DNA of 64,000 nucleotides from Burkholderia sp. PAMC 26561 (lineage in GTDB: Bacteria > Pseudomonadota > Gammaproteobacteria > Burkholderiales > Burkholderiaceae). The DNA lies in contig NZ_CP014310.1 in the NCBI RefSeq assembly GCF_001557535.2, forward strand, positions 124,001 through 188,000, written 5' to 3'. The notes under the pieces are model-generated. The model was not told the origin of the DNA, ran no database searches, and saw nothing but the letters and a program-made list of their open reading frames with translations. Within the stretch, counting starts at the first letter, position 1, and every line of letters starts with the position of its first letter. A program made the translations under genes and the position numbers. Of the stretch, positions 8,181-16,480 are shown in pieces.

Positions 8181-9923
8181 TTGAATATCAAATTTGGATC
8201 GCTGACCGCCACCGCTGCATTGATTGTTTTATCCGCTTGCGGCGGGGGACACAACGCGAACCCGCAGGATTCTGCAATGGATGTCATCTTCATGCCCGGC
8301 CTGCAAGTGAATTATGTTTCGTGCACGCCTCGCGACCTGCTGCGTTATCGGATCAAGCGAGCTGTCGATATCTCGAAAACACTGAAGAACCCTATTTTCC
8401 TTGCACAGGGCAAAGGAAACCCGACGACGGTCAATACCTGTGTTGCGAAAGGGGGGCCTACCGAGGCTGCGACAATTGCAAAAATTTTAATGACCGACTA
8501 CAAAATTCCGGAAAACCGCATTATTTTAGAGCAAAACTCAACAACAACTAATGAGAATGCCCAGCAAGCGTTAATCATCTTAAATGCGCTTAAGCAGCAA
8601 GGCAAGACGGTCAATAGCGAACAGTTAGTGACCAGTCAGTACCACGTCTACCGTCAAACGAATACTACCGGAGCTGATGCGTCAGCGATGACTTCGTACA
8701 ATACAGTATTCGGAGCTGGCACGTTTACAACAAAGAACAGTTTTAGCTCTAGCGCTTTCGGACCGGATGAAATCTGGTCCCACGATGTCAGTGTCAGCAG
8801 TGGTTGGGATAACGTGAACGGATTCGTTAAAACTGCCGATGTGAACGGTGATCAAAAAGCTGATTTGGTGGCGTTTAGAGGCGGCGAAGTTGAAGTAGCG
8901 ACTTCGACTGGCCAGACCTTTAACGCGCCGGTTGCGTGGACAAATACTTTCTTGCCGCAAGGGGGTGCGTGGACACCACAGATGATCGAGCTCCTCGGTG
9001 ATGTTGATGGAGACGGAAAAGCAGACTTGGTTGGCCTTACTGATACAGGCGCAATTGTTTCCACCGCCGGGAACGGTAAGTTCAATCCAAACGCTTTATG
9101 GTCAACCGATTTTTCAACGACGAAAGGATGGGATGCTACGAAGCACCAATTTCAGTTGATCGATGTTAATGGAGATAAAAAAGCCGACCTGGTTGCCTTC
9201 GGAGATGACGGCACGTATGTCGCATATTCCGACGGAGTCAAATTCGGACCGTTGCAAAAGATCGATTTACGCTTTGGCTTAAATTCACCCATTGACCCCG
9301 GTTCTACGAGAACATTTTCTGATGATCTCGCGTTGGGTAGTAACAGTTATGCCCTGAGAGTGATGGCAGATGTAGACGGGGACGGATTAACAGACGTAGT
9401 TGTGTTCGGAGATACTGGCGTTTATGTGGCGCTACAAACCAAGGCTCCGGATGCCACGGGCAACCATTTTGGTGCGCTCACAAAATGGATTGATGCCAGC
9501 GCAGGCGCTGAGGGCGACAGCTTTGCCTATTACGGTCCGAATTTTCCAAACAGCAAATTCGTTCGCACAGTGCTGGATATGACAGGAAATGGTCGGGCCG
9601 ATTTAGTCGTTGTTGCAGACTATGCTTTAAGAATTGCGCTCTCAACGGGACACAGTTTCGAATATTTGGGAACGACCAATTATTCAACGCTAAATCAGAA
9701 ACCGGGAAATAACGCCAATAACGCCGTCACAGGGCTGTTTTTTGGAGATCGCTTGCCGGAAATCCAAAATAATTGGACGCAGTTCGTCGTCGACAAAAAC
9801 GATGCTAACTGGAGTAAACAGCGTAACGCAGTAGTATTTGGTGATATTGACGGAAACGGGCTTCTTGACATGATCGGGGTAGGCCAGTCGGCGGTTTATG
9901 CAACTCGTAGCTTAACTCCATAA
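8181..9923 (+). CDS. Lipoprotein joining a DUF218 (YdcF/SanA-like) domain to FG-GAP/VCBS repeats
   Basis: A TTG start at 8181 is preferred because GGAG lies 6 nt upstream; an ATG at 8166 lacks a ribosome site. The signal peptide ends in the lipobox LSAC, followed by a GGG tether. Residues about 30-150 look like DUF218: a strand with IFLAQGKG, GPTEAATIAKIL, then NRIILEQNSTTTNENA, the family's Glu/Ser/Thr/Asn motif. The rest has at least five calcium-binding-like repeats (ADVNGDQKADLV, GDVDGDGKADLV, IDVNGDKKADLV, ADVDGDGLTDVV, GDIDGNGLLDMI) of beta-propeller type. The G+C content looks lower than that of the neighbours, suggesting transfer. It probably sits in the outer membrane facing the periplasm or the surface. 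Confidence 0.8.
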   Translation: MNIKFGSLTATAALIVLSACGGGHNANPQDSAMDVIFMPGLQVNYVSCTPRDLLRYRIKRAVDISKTLKNPIFLAQGKGNPTTVNTCVAKGGPTEAATIAKILMTDYKIPENRIILEQNSTTTNENAQQALIILNALKQQGKTVNSEQLVTSQYHVYRQTNTTGADASAMTSYNTVFGAGTFTTKNSFSSSAFGPDEIWSHDVSVSSGWDNVNGFVKTADVNGDQKADLVAFRGGEVEVATSTGQTFNAPVAWTNTFLPQGGAWTPQMIELLGDVDGDGKADLVGLTDTGAIVSTAGNGKFNPNALWSTDFSTTKGWDATKHQFQLIDVNGDKKADLVAFGDDGTYVAYSDGVKFGPLQKIDLRFGLNSPIDPGSTRTFSDDLALGSNSYALRVMADVDGDGLTDVVVFGDTGVYVALQTKAPDATGNHFGALTKWIDASAGAEGDSFAYYGPNFPNSKFVRTVLDMTGNGRADLVVVADYALRIALSTGHSFEYLGTTNYSTLNQKPGNNANNAVTGLFFGDRLPEIQNNWTQFVVDKNDANWSKQRNAVVFGDIDGNGLLDMIGVGQSAVYATRSLTP

Positions 9924-9984
9924 ATTGCTCGTGGCGAACCCCTCCCATTTTTATACTAACTTGAGTGAAAAACGGTAAATTAAC

Positions 9985-10015
9985 AAAAGCCTCTCGAAAT
10001 GCGAGGTTTTTTTAT
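9985..10015 (+). terminator. Rho-independent terminator after the lipoprotein gene
   Basis: A stem of AAAA(G)CCTC with GAGGTTTT, one bulged G and a short loop, ending in a run of seven or more T. It lies about 60 bp after the lipoprotein stop. Confidence 0.65.
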
Positions 10016-10161
10016 TATAAAACACTGATAACGGACATGCGCTCACATGTGTTATGTCAAGATATCTTCAAGGCCAGCCGCACGGCGCCGGTGGCGTTTA
10101 AACCACCATGTTTAGCGGCAAGCAGTGTCCAACAACGCGCGCATAACTGCCTGCGGGCGCA

Positions 10162-10803
10162 TCATTCGTTATGATCGAAGAGTTCGTGACGAATCGCGTA
10201 CCGAATGAGCGCAACCTCATGAGGTAAATGCAGTTTTTCGAGAATCCGTGCCTTGTAAGTGCTGACTGTCTTTGCGCTCACGCAAAGCGCTTCAGCAATT
10301 TGCGTGAGCGTCTGCCCTTCTGACAAACGCCGGAAAACGTCAAACTCTCGGTCCGAGAGTCGATCGTGCGCGAGCGGCTCCAATGGCTCATGAAGATTGG
10401 TCGCTAAAGCTTCCGCCAACGAAAGGCTGACGTAAACGCCACCAGACGCAACCTTGGCCACCGCCGCGACAAGTTCAGCGCCCATGCAATCTTTCGTCAC
10501 ATATCCCGAGGCGCCCGCCTTGAAAGAGCGAACAGCGTACTGTTGCTCTGCATGGGCCGTCACGATGAGAATCCGTAGGGTCGGCATGGCGAGCTTGACT
10601 TGCGTGATTAGTTCGATGCCGCTGCGGCCGGGCATTGAAAGATCAAGGAGGAGCAAATCGGCACTCACTGTACGGATTAAGGCGAGCGCGCTGGGGCCAT
10701 CGCTTGCCTCACCCACGATGGTGCACCCATTTACATTTCGCAACGCAAACCGTATTCCGTCTCTTACGATTGGGTGATCGTCCGCAATCAAAATGCGCGG
10801 CAT
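10162..10803 (-). CDS. NarL/FixJ-type response regulator
   Basis: A 213-residue protein. The receiver domain (residues 1-120) has the acidic pair ADDH, the phospho-acceptor Asp in LLLLDLSMPG, Thr in IVTAH and Lys in YVTKD. A LuxR-type helix-turn-helix (about 145-205) has LSDREFDVFRRLSEGQTLTQ and VSAKTVSTYKARILEKL. It is expected to bind DNA as a dimer when phosphorylated. Divergent, about 300 bp away, is a histidine kinase gene at 11112, a plausible but unproven partner. Confidence 0.92.
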   Translation of the reverse strand: MPRILIADDHPIVRDGIRFALRNVNGCTIVGEASDGPSALALIRTVSADLLLLDLSMPGRSGIELITQVKLAMPTLRILIVTAHAEQQYAVRSFKAGASGYVTKDCMGAELVAAVAKVASGGVYVSLSLAEALATNLHEPLEPLAHDRLSDREFDVFRRLSEGQTLTQIAEALCVSAKTVSTYKARILEKLHLPHEVALIRYAIRHELFDHNE

Positions 10804-11111
10804 GGCGGAGGTCCGTTCGTATCGTAATGAGATATCGACGAGTATCTCATTGAAAGATGTAAGCGTTGCTTTTGCCGGCTGTGCTGCACCTCATAGCAAC
10901 GAGCATACTCTTCCTACAGGCACGCGATCGACGACGAATACAAAGGGTGTGCGCTGAGAAGCCTCATACTGAATGGATGCGCGTTCAATTACCGTCAGCA
11001 TTCGACAGCTGAGCGTGCACTGTTCCTGCGCCGCCCAGCGACCGCAGTGCGCCTTTTTTGCTAGAAGACCGGCCTTACGCCGAACAGCCGCAAAAAACTG
11101 AGGTGTTGCCA
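10804..11111. other. Intergenic region between divergent regulator and kinase genes
   Basis: About 300 bp without a supported gene. It should hold the promoters of both divergent genes. I see no clear operator repeat. Confidence 0.5.
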
Positions 11112-12245
11112 ATGATGCATGATTTTTTGTTCAATAACCGCGTTGAGCTCATTACACGGTGTCGCGCGAAAGTGGCGTTAAGACCGGCGCGAGCGGCGAC
11201 CATCGATCAAATCAGAAATGGTGTGCCGCTATTTTTGGATCAGCTTATTAGAACGCTGCGCGTGGAGCAGACGACCGAACCGCTGGACAGCCGTACAATT
11301 TCCGGACCGGCAGGCGGCGGCGTAGCCTCAGAAATGGGTACGTCGGCGGCGCTGCATGGTCGCGCGCTGCTTGACCTGGGCTTTAACGTCAGCCAAGTGG
11401 TGCACGACTACGGCGACCTTTGCCAAGCCATCACCGACCTCGCCTACGAGCGTGATGCGCCCTTTGCGGTAGACGAGTTCAGAACACTCAACCGGTGCCT
11501 GGATAATGCGATTGCCGACGCAGTCACCGAATTTGGTTACCAACGCGATAATATGGCTGCTGAGAGACAAACCCTAGAAGCCAATGAGCAGGCCGGTTTC
11601 TTCGCCCACGAGCTCAAAAATTATCTCAACACGGCCTCGCTCGCTTTCGATGCCGCTCACGCCGGAAATTTAACTCTCTCAGGCGCGACGGGAACGCTGT
11701 TAAAACGAAGCTTGACCGGATTGCGCGACCTCATTGATCAATCCCTAAATGAGGTTCGAGAAAAGACGGGGAATCCAGCTTTTGCGGACGTGTTTTCGAT
11801 AGCGGAGTTTATTGTCGAAGTGCGGCATGCGGCGGAACTCGCAGCTCGCGTGAGAGGATGCAAGTTCTCGGTATCCCATGTCGAGCCCCAGCTTGCCGTT
11901 AAGGGTGATCGGGATCTGCTCTATGCCGCGCTGGGCAACCTGCTGCAAAACGCATTCAAATTTACGTATGCCCATAGCGAAGTGATGTTGCGGGTCCATG
12001 CTGTTGCGGACCGTATTTTGATCGACGTAGAAGACCATTGTGGGGGGTTGCAGCCAGGAAGCGTTGCCTTGTTGTTTCAACCGTTCAAGCGGTACTCGAC
12101 CGACGAGAGCGGCTTGGGACTGGGCCTATCGATCGCCCGGCAAGGTGTCGAATCCTATGGCGGCACGCTCACCGCCCTGGACAAACCGGGCGTTGGGTGC
12201 ATTTTTACGATCGACCTTCCCCGGTATGCAATGCCAGTTCTATAA
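11112..12245 (+). CDS. Soluble sensor histidine kinase
   Basis: About 377 residues. The tandem ATG at 11112/11115 follows GAGG by 8 nt. There is no membrane segment. The N-terminal half is a helical sensor domain like those of the RsbRD-type kinases (residues about 10-160). The phospho-acceptor box is FFAHELKNYLNTA. The ATPase domain has NLLQNAFKFT (N box) and GLGLGLSIARQGVESYGG (G2 box); its G1 box is unusual, DVEDHCGGLQPG, where DxGxG would be expected. Hence the kinase may bind ATP differently. It is divergent from the NarL-type regulator. Confidence 0.88.
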   Translation: MMHDFLFNNRVELITRCRAKVALRPARAATIDQIRNGVPLFLDQLIRTLRVEQTTEPLDSRTISGPAGGGVASEMGTSAALHGRALLDLGFNVSQVVHDYGDLCQAITDLAYERDAPFAVDEFRTLNRCLDNAIADAVTEFGYQRDNMAAERQTLEANEQAGFFAHELKNYLNTASLAFDAAHAGNLTLSGATGTLLKRSLTGLRDLIDQSLNEVREKTGNPAFADVFSIAEFIVEVRHAAELAARVRGCKFSVSHVEPQLAVKGDRDLLYAALGNLLQNAFKFTYAHSEVMLRVHAVADRILIDVEDHCGGLQPGSVALLFQPFKRYSTDESGLGLGLSIARQGVESYGGTLTALDKPGVGCIFTIDLPRYAMPVL

Positions 12246-12270
12246 GCGTCGAGGAATCAGCAACAAGTCG

Positions 12271-12444
12271 CTAATGCGCGTTGCCGCCTCGCGGTAACGC
12301 CCAAAAAAATAAATCTTCACGCGCGAGAAAAACTACTGTTTTTTCGGTTGGGTTGAGATTAAGAATCTGATCCAGATGCTTGATCAGAATTTGAATTTCA
12401 TGGGGAGAGATTGTTGCCCCCGCCCTCACCAGTTGGTTAGGCAT
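12271..12444 (-). CDS. Possible small hypothetical protein
   Basis: A 57-residue reading from ATG 12444 (MPNQLVRAGATISPHEIQIL), or 91 residues from GTG 12546. It looks like a short helical protein ending FFWALPRGGNAH. Neither start has a good ribosome site and there is no family match, so it may be spurious. It is convergent with the kinase gene. Confidence 0.3.
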   Translation of the reverse strand: MPNQLVRAGATISPHEIQILIKHLDQILNLNPTEKTVVFLAREDLFFWALPRGGNAH

Positions 12445-12557
12445 ACAGGACGCCCGCACGAACGCACCATCGTCAGTGAGTTGTCGATTCAATGAGGTTC
12501 CTAACTCACCATCCCCGAAGACCGTACCTGCATGCTGAGGTTGCACGAAGGAGGCGT

Positions 12558-12836
12558 ATGCAGTTTGTCTACCGAGACTTCAATATCAAATGCATTGTCG
12601 AACAGATCGGCACAAACCTCGTCGGTCGCGCGGCGATTTCGCGAGTGTCGTTGAGCAGAGGACCACAAACCTCGCACGAGACGAGTTGTTCCCCAGCGTT
12701 TGCGACTGAATTAAAGGCAATCGGTTATGCCCGCAATTTCGCCGAAATGTGGTGCGACAAAAATTTCCTCGACACTCTTAACCTGTCTTACGTGGCAAAT
12801 TTTGAAATCAAGGCGAGCAGGTGCGTAGGCGGCTGA
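12558..12836 (+). CDS. Small conserved-looking hypothetical protein
   Basis: A strong ribosome site (AAGGAGG) lies 3-4 nt before ATG 12558. The 92-residue product starts MQFVYRDFNIKCIVEQIGTN and contains RVSLSRGPQTSHETSCSP and a Trp/Cys segment (FAEMWCDKN). The cysteines are not in a standard metal spacing. No family was assigned. Its 3' end overlaps the convergent receiver gene by about 50 bp. Confidence 0.6.
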   Translation: MQFVYRDFNIKCIVEQIGTNLVGRAAISRVSLSRGPQTSHETSCSPAFATELKAIGYARNFAEMWCDKNFLDTLNLSYVANFEIKASRCVGG

Positions 12837-13219
12837 CCCTTCTGACAATATCCATCGAATTCATGATCAGTGAGATGCCGGAGCACTCCTGTTTCATCAA
12901 GTGCGGTGAATGCGATGATGGCGATTGCGTGAGTGCGTTGATCCTGACGCAATGCAGGGGCGGCTTCAAACCCGTTGCACTCCGGCATTGAAATATCCAT
13001 GATGATTACGTGCGGACTCCAGGCAACGGCCATCGAGATCGCCTGAGCACCTCCAAACGCCGTCTGACAGTCCATCTTCTCAAACGATAAGTAGGCCGCT
13101 ATTGCTTCGGCTGCATTGCGATTGTCGTCGACGACCAAGATACGCAGGGTGGCTTCCCCGAGTTCGATGCGGCGTAGAGTCCAGGGATGAGCGCGGGATT
13201 TAGTAAAAGGTAAGTGCAT
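12788..13219 (-). CDS. Stand-alone receiver (response regulator) protein, copy 1
   Basis: About 143 residues from ATG 13219. A longer frame to 13363 lacks a start with a ribosome site. The receiver fold has LRILVVDDNRNAAEAIAAYL, acceptor Asp in VIIMDISMPECNG and Thr in AFTALDE. The usual Lys position falls in the segment EFDGYCQKGQPP. There is no output domain. A close paralogue lies at 36087-36527 and a fragment at 26309-26386; all share the FDGYCQKG segment. It probably acts as a phosphate sink or protein-binding output for the nearby kinases. Confidence 0.88.
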   Translation of the reverse strand: MHLPFTKSRAHPWTLRRIELGEATLRILVVDDNRNAAEAIAAYLSFEKMDCQTAFGGAQAISMAVAWSPHVIIMDISMPECNGFEAAPALRQDQRTHAIAIIAFTALDETGVLRHLTDHEFDGYCQKGQPPTHLLALISKFAT

Positions 13220-13332
13220 GGAAGACTCTTTAGCTAAATGCAGCACCGCACGTGCCTGCCGAGGTTTCGTTGATGACTTACTCCTCCGTTTATATACGAT
13301 AATGTCCTCTATCAAATATAGCAGAGTAGCCG

Positions 13333-13620
13333 ATGACCGACGCCCCGAAAGACCCGCTCGCATCGCTCGACGAGGTTCTTACCACACTGCAGTGGCTCGA
13401 AGAGGTGGTGCTCACGATGGAGTTCGACTGCGACAACCCCCTCAGTGTGAAAGCCGCCCTTCAGGCGACCGACGCCGTGATTGACAAGCGCATGGCAGCG
13501 TATCGCGGCCATGCGCTGGTTGAATCGACCATCGCCGAGCTCAAAGCGGAATGTCGCGCCAACATCCTCGCGCAAGTCGAGACCGCCAATCTGCGTCGTG
13601 GCACGCGCGCGCTGCACTAA
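13333..13620 (+). CDS. Hypothetical helical protein
   Basis: A 95-residue protein, MTDAPKDPLASLDEVLTTLQ, almost entirely helical and acidic in the first half, with a basic C-terminus (RRGTRALH). AGAG lies before ATG 13333. It is divergent from the receiver gene, 114 bp away. No family was recognised. Confidence 0.6.
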   Translation: MTDAPKDPLASLDEVLTTLQWLEEVVLTMEFDCDNPLSVKAALQATDAVIDKRMAAYRGHALVESTIAELKAECRANILAQVETANLRRGTRALH

Positions 13621-13690
13621 CTGTGGCCACGATTGTTGGGTATGAGAAAGTAAGCCTAATAAATCGCTCATCGACGAGAAGGGCCGCCCA

Positions 13691-14104
13691 ATGAAACCCG
13701 ACGCATTTCAGCTCGTTGTGCGCTCGTCTGCTAAAGACGAGCCTTTCGCCGCCCTCGAGCGTCGATACAGCCTAGAACTTCAACAATTTTTGCGCATTTT
13801 ATTAGCGTAAGGCGGCCAACTCGTACACCCCAGCTTGTCCGCGGACAACGCGCAGGTTCAAGCTGTGGTGGAATTTTATGCGCTCTTGAGCCAAGGCGCG
13901 CTTGAGATCCTTGGGGCCGCGCTAGCCGAATGGATCCGCGGCGAAGTTGGCCGGCAAATGCACGAGGGTCCAGGCGCGCGTCAAATCAAGCACCGCTTCG
14001 ACATCGCCATGACTGCAATGATCGAGATACAACCGATACCCCTTGGTCAACGCATCGAGGTGCGAGCAGTGTGGTCCAAATCCACACTTGGAGTTTTTTT
14101 ATGA
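13691..14104 (+). pseudogene. Small gene interrupted by an in-frame TAA
   Basis: ATG 13691, with GAAGGGC upstream, starts a 39-codon frame that ends in TAA at 13808-13810. The same frame then stays open to 14104. The second part reads DNAQVQAVVEFYALLSQGAL and EILGAALAEWIRGEVGRQMH. Both halves look like one protein of about 137 residues broken by a single nonsense codon. A TTG at 13835 could restart translation. The 3' end overlaps the next gene's ATG (ATGA). No family was assigned. Confidence 0.5.
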
Positions 14105-15156
14105 ACGATGCGGCACCTTTCGCTCCGCCGTTGTCCGAGGCTGAGATTGAGGAACTCGATGAATTCCTGATGAGCGACCACGTACCGGACAGTTCGATGG
14201 ACGTCTCGATGATCGACGGGTTTATAACCGCGCTCGTGTCGGGACCCAATCTGGTGATGCCAAGCACCATGCTCAACTGGATATGGGATGCGGACAACGG
14301 ACGCGAAGCCCCTCAGTTTTCCGACGCCCTTGAATACCAACGCATTGTCGGATTGATCCTGAGACACTGGAACGATATCAATGATACGTTGAACGCGTCG
14401 GCTAACGACTACGAGCCGTTGATTATGGAAAGCCGGTGGGAAGGGCGTACCATGCCTGTCATTGACGAATGGTGCGAGGGCTATCACAAGGGACTCTCGA
14501 TCGATGCGGCCGGATGGACGCCCCTTCTTGCGGAACACCCTGAATGGTTCACGGCGATCACCCTGTACGGCACGGAAAGCGGGTGGGATGAGCTGAAAGC
14601 GAGAAAAGACAGCGTTGATCAACATGAGGCGTTTGCCAATTCTCTCGCCGACTCCGCCAGGCGTATTCACCGATACTGGGTGGAAGACCGGAAACTAAGA
14701 ATCGAGCGCGATGAGATGCCTGTGGCAATCGGCCCAACCGGCAAGCGCGAACCACTTAAACGTCCTCCCAAGGCCGGACGCAACGAAGCTTGTCCATGCG
14801 GCTCAGGGAAGAAATATAAACGCTGCCACGGGCTGCTTGAATCGAACGAATTCGAAGCGACCGGGCGTAAGACTGCGACATTTCCTCGTTCTAGTGAGGG
14901 CGAGGAACCGACGTTGATTCACTCCCCGCTCAGTCAGCGCATTGAGCGAGTTGCAACAGGGGTCGATCTGGAAATCTACCGTGGCAGTACCGGAGGATGG
15001 TTGCTGGAAATCGTTGACGAATTTGGCAACTCAACCGTGTGGGACGAATCGTTCGCGACCGACGTTGAAGCTCTTGCTGAAGCGCTTAACGTCATAGATA
15101 GCGAGGGAATTACGTCGGTCATCGGCTCGCCTGCCTCAACGGTCACGCGGCATTAA
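14101..15156 (+). CDS. UPF0149 (YecA/YgfB-like) protein with SEC-C zinc motif
   Basis: A 351-residue protein from ATG 14101, which overlaps the upstream stop. Residues about 10-185 match the UPF0149 pattern (LSEAEIEELDEFLMSDHVPD, DVSMIDGFITALVSGPNLVM, WCEGYHKGL). Residues about 222-245 are a SEC-C motif, NEACPCGSGKKYKRCHG, a Cys3His zinc site also found at the SecA C-terminus. About 100 extra residues follow. Family members are linked to ribosome or SecA-like binding, but the exact role is unknown. There is no signal peptide. Confidence 0.85.
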   Translation: MNDAAPFAPPLSEAEIEELDEFLMSDHVPDSSMDVSMIDGFITALVSGPNLVMPSTMLNWIWDADNGREAPQFSDALEYQRIVGLILRHWNDINDTLNASANDYEPLIMESRWEGRTMPVIDEWCEGYHKGLSIDAAGWTPLLAEHPEWFTAITLYGTESGWDELKARKDSVDQHEAFANSLADSARRIHRYWVEDRKLRIERDEMPVAIGPTGKREPLKRPPKAGRNEACPCGSGKKYKRCHGLLESNEFEATGRKTATFPRSSEGEEPTLIHSPLSQRIERVATGVDLEIYRGSTGGWLLEIVDEFGNSTVWDESFATDVEALAEALNVIDSEGITSVIGSPASTVTRH

Positions 15157-15228
15157 TGACGAAGATAATCCGCTGCGAGAATGGTCGTCCGAGATGGCAG
15201 TTGCGTTAGACTGCTGAACTCTTCCGTA

Positions 15229-15307
15229 GGGACTCTAGCTTATGCATGGTTAGAGCAGTGGACTCATAATCCATTGGTGCCGTGTTCGACTCACGGGAGG
15301 CCCACCA
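15229..15307 (+). tRNA. tRNA with CAT anticodon (Met or Ile2 type)
   Basis: The cloverleaf folds by eye. The acceptor GGGACTC pairs with GAGGCCC with one A-G mismatch. The D stem is GCTT/GAGC, the anticodon stem GTGGA/TCCAT with loop CTCATAA, the variable loop has 5 nt, and the T arm is CCGTG-TTCGACT-CACGG. CCA is encoded. CAT is read as elongator Met, or as Ile2 if lysidine-modified; the sequence alone does not decide. Confidence 0.9.
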
Positions 15308-15397
15308 GCCCGAGTGGTGAAACAGGTAGACACAACGGACTTAAAATCCGTCGCCACAAAAAATGATATGCCGGTTCGACTCCGGCCTCGGGCACCA
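15308..15397 (+). tRNA. tRNA-Leu (TAA)
   Basis: It starts directly after the CCA of the preceding tRNA. The acceptor GCCCGAG pairs with CTCGGGC in all seven positions. The anticodon stem is ACGGA/TCCGT with loop CTTAAAA (anticodon TAA). The long class II variable arm and a GCCGG-TTCGACT-CCGGC T arm fit tRNA-Leu. CCA is encoded. Confidence 0.93.
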
Positions 15398-15608
15398 CCG
15401 ATCACCCCATGAGGCACCTCAGAATGAGCCTGCTCAGAAAACGTATCGCGGCAACGGACGAAAAGCTGAACGCTATCAAGGAAGCCCGCAAGGCAGCAGA
15501 CAAAGTGCGGCGCCAAGCATATAAGCAAAGCAAAGCCGATCGAGAGAGAAAAGTGATCTTAGTTGGCGAAGCCGTTCTGCGACGTGTCGAACAAGGTCAA
15601 TGGGACGA

Positions 15609-15616
15609 AGTAGAAT
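15609..15616. repeat. 8-bp target site duplication, left copy (AGTAGAAT)
   Basis: AGTAGAAT immediately precedes the IS66 left end and is repeated exactly after the right end. An 8-bp duplication is characteristic of IS66. Confidence 0.95.
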
Positions 15617-15694
15617 GTAAGCACCCGGCAATCTCATCTGGTTTTCTATTCTTCGGCGTAAGAGCATACGTTTCCACGATCAGGAAGCGGACAC

Positions 15695-16090
15695 GTGCAC
15701 ACTATTTCCCAAGACATTCCGACCGGGCGCACACGGCGCACCTACAGCACCTCGTTCAAGTCAGAGCTTATCGAACAATGTCGCCAGGTCGGCGTCTCAT
15801 GTTCAGCCGTGGCGATTTCGCATGGTCTGAACCCCAATGTGCTGCGGCGTTGGATTAAAGACGCCGCGGATTCGAGCGACGCTGCGCCGCCTGCACCGAA
15901 ATCGGTTGTTGTCGACGTAAAGCCTGCCTTCGTCGCGTTGCCAATGACCGTGCCGACACCACAAGCGCCCGATGCGGCGCACGCGAACGTGCGTATCGAC
16001 ATTCAGCGCAATGGCACAACCGTGTCAGTGCTGTGGCCGCTGCTTTGTTTGAGTGACAGCGCAGCTTGGGTTCGGGAGGTGCTTCGATGA
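15695..16090 (+). CDS. tnpA: IS66 accessory protein TnpA
   Basis: A 131-residue protein from GTG 15695, with AGGAAG upstream. The N-terminal helix-turn-helix (TYSTSFKSELIEQCRQVGVS, then HGLNPNVLRRWIKD) is typical of IS66 OrfA. It is thought to help DNA recognition. The stop overlaps the tnpB ATG (ATGA). Confidence 0.9.
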   Translation: MHTISQDIPTGRTRRTYSTSFKSELIEQCRQVGVSCSAVAISHGLNPNVLRRWIKDAADSSDAAPPAPKSVVVDVKPAFVALPMTVPTPQAPDAAHANVRIDIQRNGTTVSVLWPLLCLSDSAAWVREVLR

Positions 16091-16422
16091 TCCGCATCGA
16101 CGCCATTTGGCTTGCGACCGAACCCCTCGATATGCGTGCCGGCGCCGATACCATCCTTGCTCGCGTGGTGAAGGTATTTGGGTCCGCAAGGCCACATCAT
16201 GCATATCTGTTTGCCAATCAGCGCTCGACGCGCATGAAGGTCCTGGTGTACGACGGTTTTGGCGTCTGGCTCGCTGCACGACGCTTGAACAAAGGTCATT
16301 TCGTTTGGGCCAATGGCCATAGTGAGATCGCTGAGACATTGAATCTCGAGCAACTGCGCGCACTCGTGATCGGGCTGCCCTGGCAGACGTTGGCGCACGA
16401 CCACGTAATCGCGGTGGTATAG
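16087..16422 (+). CDS. tnpB: IS66 accessory protein TnpB
   Basis: About 111 residues from ATG 16087. It has the family pattern IWLATEPLDMRAGADTILAR, then LFANQRSTRMKVLVYDGFGV and WLAARRLNKGHFVW. It is needed with TnpC for IS66 transposition. It is coupled to tnpA by a 4-nt overlap. Confidence 0.93.
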   Translation: MIRIDAIWLATEPLDMRAGADTILARVVKVFGSARPHHAYLFANQRSTRMKVLVYDGFGVWLAARRLNKGHFVWANGHSEIAETLNLEQLRALVIGLPWQTLAHDHVIAVV

Positions 16423-16480
16423 CAAATGACGTAAACAGTTTCGATTCCCCCGGCGTGCAGGTGCTGGCAAACTTGGGGGC

